Assembly: GCA_937888895.1 (NCBI GenBank)
Contig: CALASV010000250.1
Span: 1-8,449, forward strand
Origin: an uncultured Clostridia bacterium
Lineage (GTDB): Bacteria > Bacillota > Clostridia > Lachnospirales > Lachnospiraceae
Reading direction: 5' to 3'
DNA length: 8,449 nucleotides
The translations under genes and the position numbers were made by a program. Positions 6,325-8,449 of this stretch are shown here, piece by piece; position 1 is the first letter of the stretch, and every line of letters begins with the position of its first letter. A model generated the notes under the pieces. The model ran no database searches and was not told the origin of the DNA. It saw only the letters and a program-made list of their open reading frames with translations.

Positions 6325-7065
6325 ATGAAAGAACAATTGTATACAATACCTGTAAGTGAAGCGTTTGAATTAGAATGTGAATGTCCTGTTTGTGCTATGT
6401 ATCACACATTAAAAGAAAATGCATTAGAATTTACATTAGGTCCAAGTTATATGGAAGATGATATTCGTATGGTGACAGATAAAATGGGTTTCTGTAAAGA
6501 ACATGTACAAGAACTGTATGTAAAGCAAAATCGTCTTGGTTTAGCACTGATGTTAAAAACACATGCAGATAAAACGATTCAGGATATGGAAAAGCTGACA
6601 AAAGGGTATAAACCAATGAAACCGGGCTTATTTAAAAAGGCAGAGACAGAAATAAATCCAGTACAGAAGTATTTAAATGATTTAAAATGTAGTTGTTTTG
6701 TTTGCAAAAAGGTAGAAGATGTATTTAGTCGTTATATTACAACTATTTTTTACTTGTATGAAAAAGAAGGCGATTTTCGTAATGTAGTAAATAATTGTAA
6801 AGGTTTTTGTAATGAGCATTATGGTTTATTATTAAGAGAAGCTCCAAAGCAACTTTCTAATAGATATATGGACGAGTTTACAGATGCATTGACAAAGGCT
6901 TATTTAGAAGGTATGAAGCGTGTAAGAGATGACTTATCTTGGTTTATTGATAAATTTGATTATCGTTTTGAAAATGAACCTTGGAAAAATTCAAAAGATG
7001 CATTACAACGAATGATGATGAAGCAAAATAGCTTAGAATATTTTCCAGAGGAGAAAGAAGTGTAA
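6325..7065 (+). CDS. DUF6062 family protein with duplicated Cys/His module
   Basis: The product has 246 residues, with an ideal start: AAGGAGG at 6309-6315, 9 bases before the ATG. It matches what I recall of DUF6062, a family seen in Clostridia with no known function. Two similar modules are visible. The first has ECECPVC (17-23) followed by GFCKEH (55-60); the second has KCSCFVC (121-127) followed by GFCNEH (160-165). Each CxCxxC is thus followed about 34 residues later by a Cys and His, a pattern suited to binding zinc or another metal. The rest is helical and charged. There is no signal peptide or membrane segment, so it is cytoplasmic. The gene is last in the run glnS-DUF2225-DUF6062; its neighbour DUF2225 is also a Cys-rich presumed metal binder, but a joint function is not shown. 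A roughly 300-base intergenic region separates it from groES. Confidence 0.82.
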   Translation: MKEQLYTIPVSEAFELECECPVCAMYHTLKENALEFTLGPSYMEDDIRMVTDKMGFCKEHVQELYVKQNRLGLALMLKTHADKTIQDMEKLTKGYKPMKPGLFKKAETEINPVQKYLNDLKCSCFVCKKVEDVFSRYITTIFYLYEKEGDFRNVVNNCKGFCNEHYGLLLREAPKQLSNRYMDEFTDALTKAYLEGMKRVRDDLSWFIDKFDYRFENEPWKNSKDALQRMMMKQNSLEYFPEEKEV

Positions 7066-7159
7066 AAAGTTTAGCTAAAAGCTTGATTATTGTTACTAAT
7101 GTAACTAAAAATCGAACTTGATTGGGGAAATTTTTATAAAATTAGGTCTAAAGTCCTAG

Positions 7160-7187
7160 TTGCACTTTATGAAAGTTGTGGTAATAT
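7160..7187 (+). promoter_or_regulatory. groESL promoter
   Basis: A TTGCAC -35 (7160-7165) and a TAATAT -10 (7182-7187) are separated by 16 bases, and TG at 7179-7180 makes the -10 an extended one. The overlapping TATAAG (7185-7190) is an alternative -10. Transcription would begin near 7194, just upstream of CIRCE, as expected for an HrcA-controlled housekeeping-sigma promoter. The upstream part of the intergenic region (7066-7159) contains only weak dyads, for example TTTAGCTAAA (7070-7079), GTTAC-TAAT-GTAAC (7092-7105), an AT-only 6-bp dyad (7129-7143) and an imperfect dyad TAGGTCT/AGTCCTA at 7143-7158; I find no clear terminator for the preceding operon. Confidence 0.6.
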
Positions 7188-7200
7188 AAGTATATCGAAT

Positions 7201-7227
7201 TTAGCACTCGATTTAAGTGAGTGCTAA
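7201..7227. promoter_or_regulatory. CIRCE element (HrcA operator)
   Basis: TTAGCACTC (7201-7209), a 9-base spacer, and GAGTGCTAA (7219-7227) match the CIRCE consensus exactly, with no mismatch. HrcA binds this inverted repeat and represses class I heat-shock operons; its activity depends on GroEL, giving feedback control. It lies directly downstream of the predicted groESL transcription start. The hrcA gene itself is not in the window. Confidence 0.97.
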
Positions 7228-7248
7228 CAGAATAAACAAGAAGAATAT

Positions 7249-7305
7249 TATGTTGTAGTTAATAAAAATTATTAGTTTTAGTTTGGAATTGTTAATTACA
7301 ACATA
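7249..7305 (+). promoter_or_regulatory. Large stem-loop in the groES leader
   Basis: TATGTTGTAGTTAAT (7249-7263) pairs with GTTAATTACAACATA (7291-7305): 15 consecutive pairs, two of them G-U. Two further A-T pairs (7264-7265 with 7289-7290) extend it to 17 pairs, leaving a loop of about 23 bases. It sits between CIRCE and the groES ribosome site and does not cover that site. Sixteen of the positions pair at near-perfect register, which is long for chance even in AT-rich DNA. mRNA stabilisation or a second operator are possible roles; neither is shown. Confidence 0.5.
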
Positions 7306-7340
7306 TTAACAAAAGTGAAGTAAAATTGATATTTGGTTTC

Positions 7341-7359
7341 GAAAAAAGGAGGTTTTTTC
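7341..7359 (+). promoter_or_regulatory. groES Shine-Dalgarno inside an A/U hairpin loop
   Basis: GAAAAAA (7341-7347) and TTTTTTC (7353-7359) are perfect inverted arms around GGAGG (7348-7352), so the Shine-Dalgarno would be the loop. It is 9 bases before the ATG at 7362. This site decides the start: an upstream in-frame TTG at 7326 would read through the ribosome site and add 12 residues foreign to GroES. Exposure of the site in a weak stem could aid, or temperature-tune, initiation. Confidence 0.55.
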
Positions 7360-7361
7360 AA

Positions 7362-7649
7362 ATGAGATTAGTACCATTAGGAGATAAGGTTGTATTAAAA
7401 CAGTTATTAGCTGAGGAAACTACAAAGTCTGGAATTGTTCTTCCGGGTCAAGCAAAGGAAAAGCCACAGCAGGCAGAAGTAATTGCTGTAGGTCCTGGTG
7501 GAGTGGTAGATGGTAAAGAAGTTACAATGCAGGTTAAGGTTGGAGATAAAGTAATTTATTCCAAATATGCAGGTACAGATGTAAAGCTTGGCGATGAAGA
7601 GTTTATCGTAGTAAAGCAGAATGACATTGTTGCAATTGTAGAAGAATAA
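7362..7649 (+). CDS. groES: Co-chaperonin GroES (Hsp10)
   Basis: The product has 95 residues, the standard GroES length. The opening LVPLGDKVVLKQ, the mobile loop around residues 17-33 with GIVLP (24-28) that docks on the GroEL apical domain, the roof loop GPGGVVDGK (44-52), and the end VGDKVIYSKYAGTDVKLG ... EEFIVVKQNDIVAIVEE are all characteristic. Seven copies form the lid that closes the GroEL folding chamber in the cytoplasm. The gene is preceded by a promoter, a perfect CIRCE and a leader of roughly 165 bases, and is followed by groEL after 123 bases, the usual groESL order. Repression by HrcA is well supported by the CIRCE. Nothing is missing or broken. Confidence 0.97.
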   Translation: MRLVPLGDKVVLKQLLAEETTKSGIVLPGQAKEKPQQAEVIAVGPGGVVDGKEVTMQVKVGDKVIYSKYAGTDVKLGDEEFIVVKQNDIVAIVEE

Positions 7650-7735
7650 GATATCATATTCTAAATATTGTACTAATGTAAAAGAAATGCTTTTATGTAT
7701 GTATAAAGTGTTATATGAAAAAATAAAACATTGGG

Positions 7736-7741
7736 TATAAT
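7736..7741 (+). promoter_or_regulatory. Possible internal -10 upstream of groEL
   Basis: A perfect TATAAT lies 31 bases before the groEL ATG, in the 123-base groES-groEL gap. No TG extension and no good -35 accompany it (ATATGA at 7713-7718 is at the 17-base distance). Transcription from it would start near 7748 and would not pass CIRCE, giving unregulated groEL. In AT-rich DNA a lone hexamer is weak evidence. A small A/U hairpin (AAAAG-AAATG-CTTTT, 7680-7694) is also in this gap. Confidence 0.25.
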
Positions 7742-7772
7742 ATGGAAAGTAATATAAGGAGGCTTAAAAAGC

Positions 7773-8449
7773 ATGGCAAAGGAAATTAAATATGGAGCAG
7801 AAGCAAGAGTTGCTTTAGAAAATGGTGTAAATAAGTTAGCTAATACAGTAAAGGTAACACTTGGACCAAAGGGTAGAAATGTAATTTTAGATAAGTCTTT
7901 TGGTACACCACTTATTACAAACGATGGTGTAACAATTGCAAAGGAAATTGAATTAGAAGATGCATTTGAAAATATGGGTGCACAGATTGTAAAAGAAGTT
8001 GCAACTAAGACAAATGATGTTGCTGGTGATGGTACTACTACAGCTACCGTGCTTGCACAGGCTATGATTAACGAAGGTATGAAGAACTTGGCAGCAGGTG
8101 CAAATCCAATTATCTTAAGAAAAGGTATGAAGAAGGCAACGGATTGTGCCGTAGAAGCAATTTCCGAAATGAGTTCTGTTGTCACAGGTAAGGAACAGAT
8201 TGCAAAGGTAGCAGCTATTTCTGCTGGTGATGAATCTGTAGGTGAAATGGTAGCTGATGCTATGGATAAGGTTTCTAAAGATGGTGTTATTACAATCGAA
8301 GAATCTAAGACAATGAAGACAGAACTTGACTTAGTAGAAGGTATGCAGTTTGACCGTGGTTATGTGTCTGCTTATATGGCAACAGATATGGATAAGATGG
8401 AAGCAAATCTTGATAATCCATTTATCTTAATTACAGATAAGAAAATTTC
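7773..8449 (+). CDS. groEL: Chaperonin GroEL (Hsp60), N-terminal part (runs off right edge)
   Basis: The frame is open for 225 codons to the window edge, out of about 540 in a full GroEL. AAGGAGG (7756-7762) lies 10 bases before the ATG. MAKEIKYGAEAR is the usual N-terminus; TLGPKGRNV (29-37), NDGVTIAKEI (50-59) and the ATP-site GDGTTTATVLAQ (85-96, with Asp86 matching the catalytic-site Asp87 of the E. coli protein) belong to the equatorial domain; residues about 135-190 are the intermediate domain (ISAGDESVGEM, DGVITIEES) and EGMQFDRGY begins the apical domain. Fourteen subunits form the double-ring folding chamber that works with GroES. It shares the CIRCE-controlled transcript with groES, perhaps with an extra promoter just upstream. 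The sequence looks intact as far as it goes. Confidence 0.97.
   Translation, partial: MAKEIKYGAEARVALENGVNKLANTVKVTLGPKGRNVILDKSFGTPLITNDGVTIAKEIELEDAFENMGAQIVKEVATKTNDVAGDGTTTATVLAQAMINEGMKNLAAGANPIILRKGMKKATDCAVEAISEMSSVVTGKEQIAKVAAISAGDESVGEMVADAMDKVSKDGVITIEESKTMKTELDLVEGMQFDRGYVSAYMATDMDKMEANLDNPFILITDKKI

Noticed and set aside
7141..7160. CtsR operator upstream of the groES -35
   Set aside because: AGGTC is present, but the tandem GGTCAAA heptads are not; only an imperfect dyad is seen.
7673..8185. A 170-codon open frame on the minus strand opposite groEL
   Set aside because: It is antisense to unmistakable GroEL coding sequence, has no ribosome site or recognisable domain, and its Ser/Thr/Phe/Ile-rich composition is typical of a reversed GroEL frame.
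1..8449. CRISPR array, tRNA/rRNA genes, insertion sequences, toxin-antitoxin or defence genes
   Set aside because: No regularly spaced repeats, cloverleaf genes, transposase motifs or relevant protein motifs were seen on either strand by reading.

Overview
The window is AT-rich DNA from a low-GC Gram-positive anaerobe, most likely a motile member of the Lachnospiraceae (Clostridia). The reasons are a perfect CIRCE element in front of groESL, strong AGGAGG-type ribosome binding sites, a FliK-like flagellar gene, and several families I know mainly from Clostridia (DUF2225, DUF3810, DUF6062). This rests on family recognition and composition; no search was run.

Layout. Positions 1-1046 (minus) hold the N-terminal 348 codons of a FliK-like / DUF6240-like protein that runs off the left edge. 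A 136-bp divergent intergenic region follows, carrying two nearly identical extended -10 elements in opposite orientation. Then, all on the plus strand: an S66 peptidase (LD-carboxypeptidase/MccF type, 1183-2223); a DUF3810 membrane protein with an HELAH zinc-protease motif (2341-3489); glutaminyl-tRNA synthetase glnS (GTG start at 3668, to 5365); a DUF2225 zinc-ribbon protein (5396-6253); a DUF6062 cysteine-rich protein (6325-7065); and groES (7362-7649) followed by the first 225 codons of groEL (7773 to the right edge).

Function. The S66 peptidase is probably a cytoplasmic cell-wall recycling or peptide-detoxifying enzyme. The DUF3810 gene downstream may be co-transcribed with it. glnS, DUF2225 and DUF6062 look like one transcript from a TATGCTATAAT promoter at about 3580-3590, with a strong GC-rich hairpin between the second and third genes. 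groES-groEL is a separate heat-shock operon with its own promoter and CIRCE (HrcA repressor site). Its long leader contains a large stem-loop, and the groES Shine-Dalgarno lies in the loop of a small A/U hairpin.

This is largely an ordinary core-genome stretch. I see no mobile element, CRISPR array, RNA gene or defence system, and no convincing novel multi-gene system. The points most worth a second look are the twin divergent -10 elements, the groES leader structures, the duplicated Cys/His module in DUF6062, the non-canonical KMSKS loop of GlnRS, and the intra-operon hairpin at 6269-6301.
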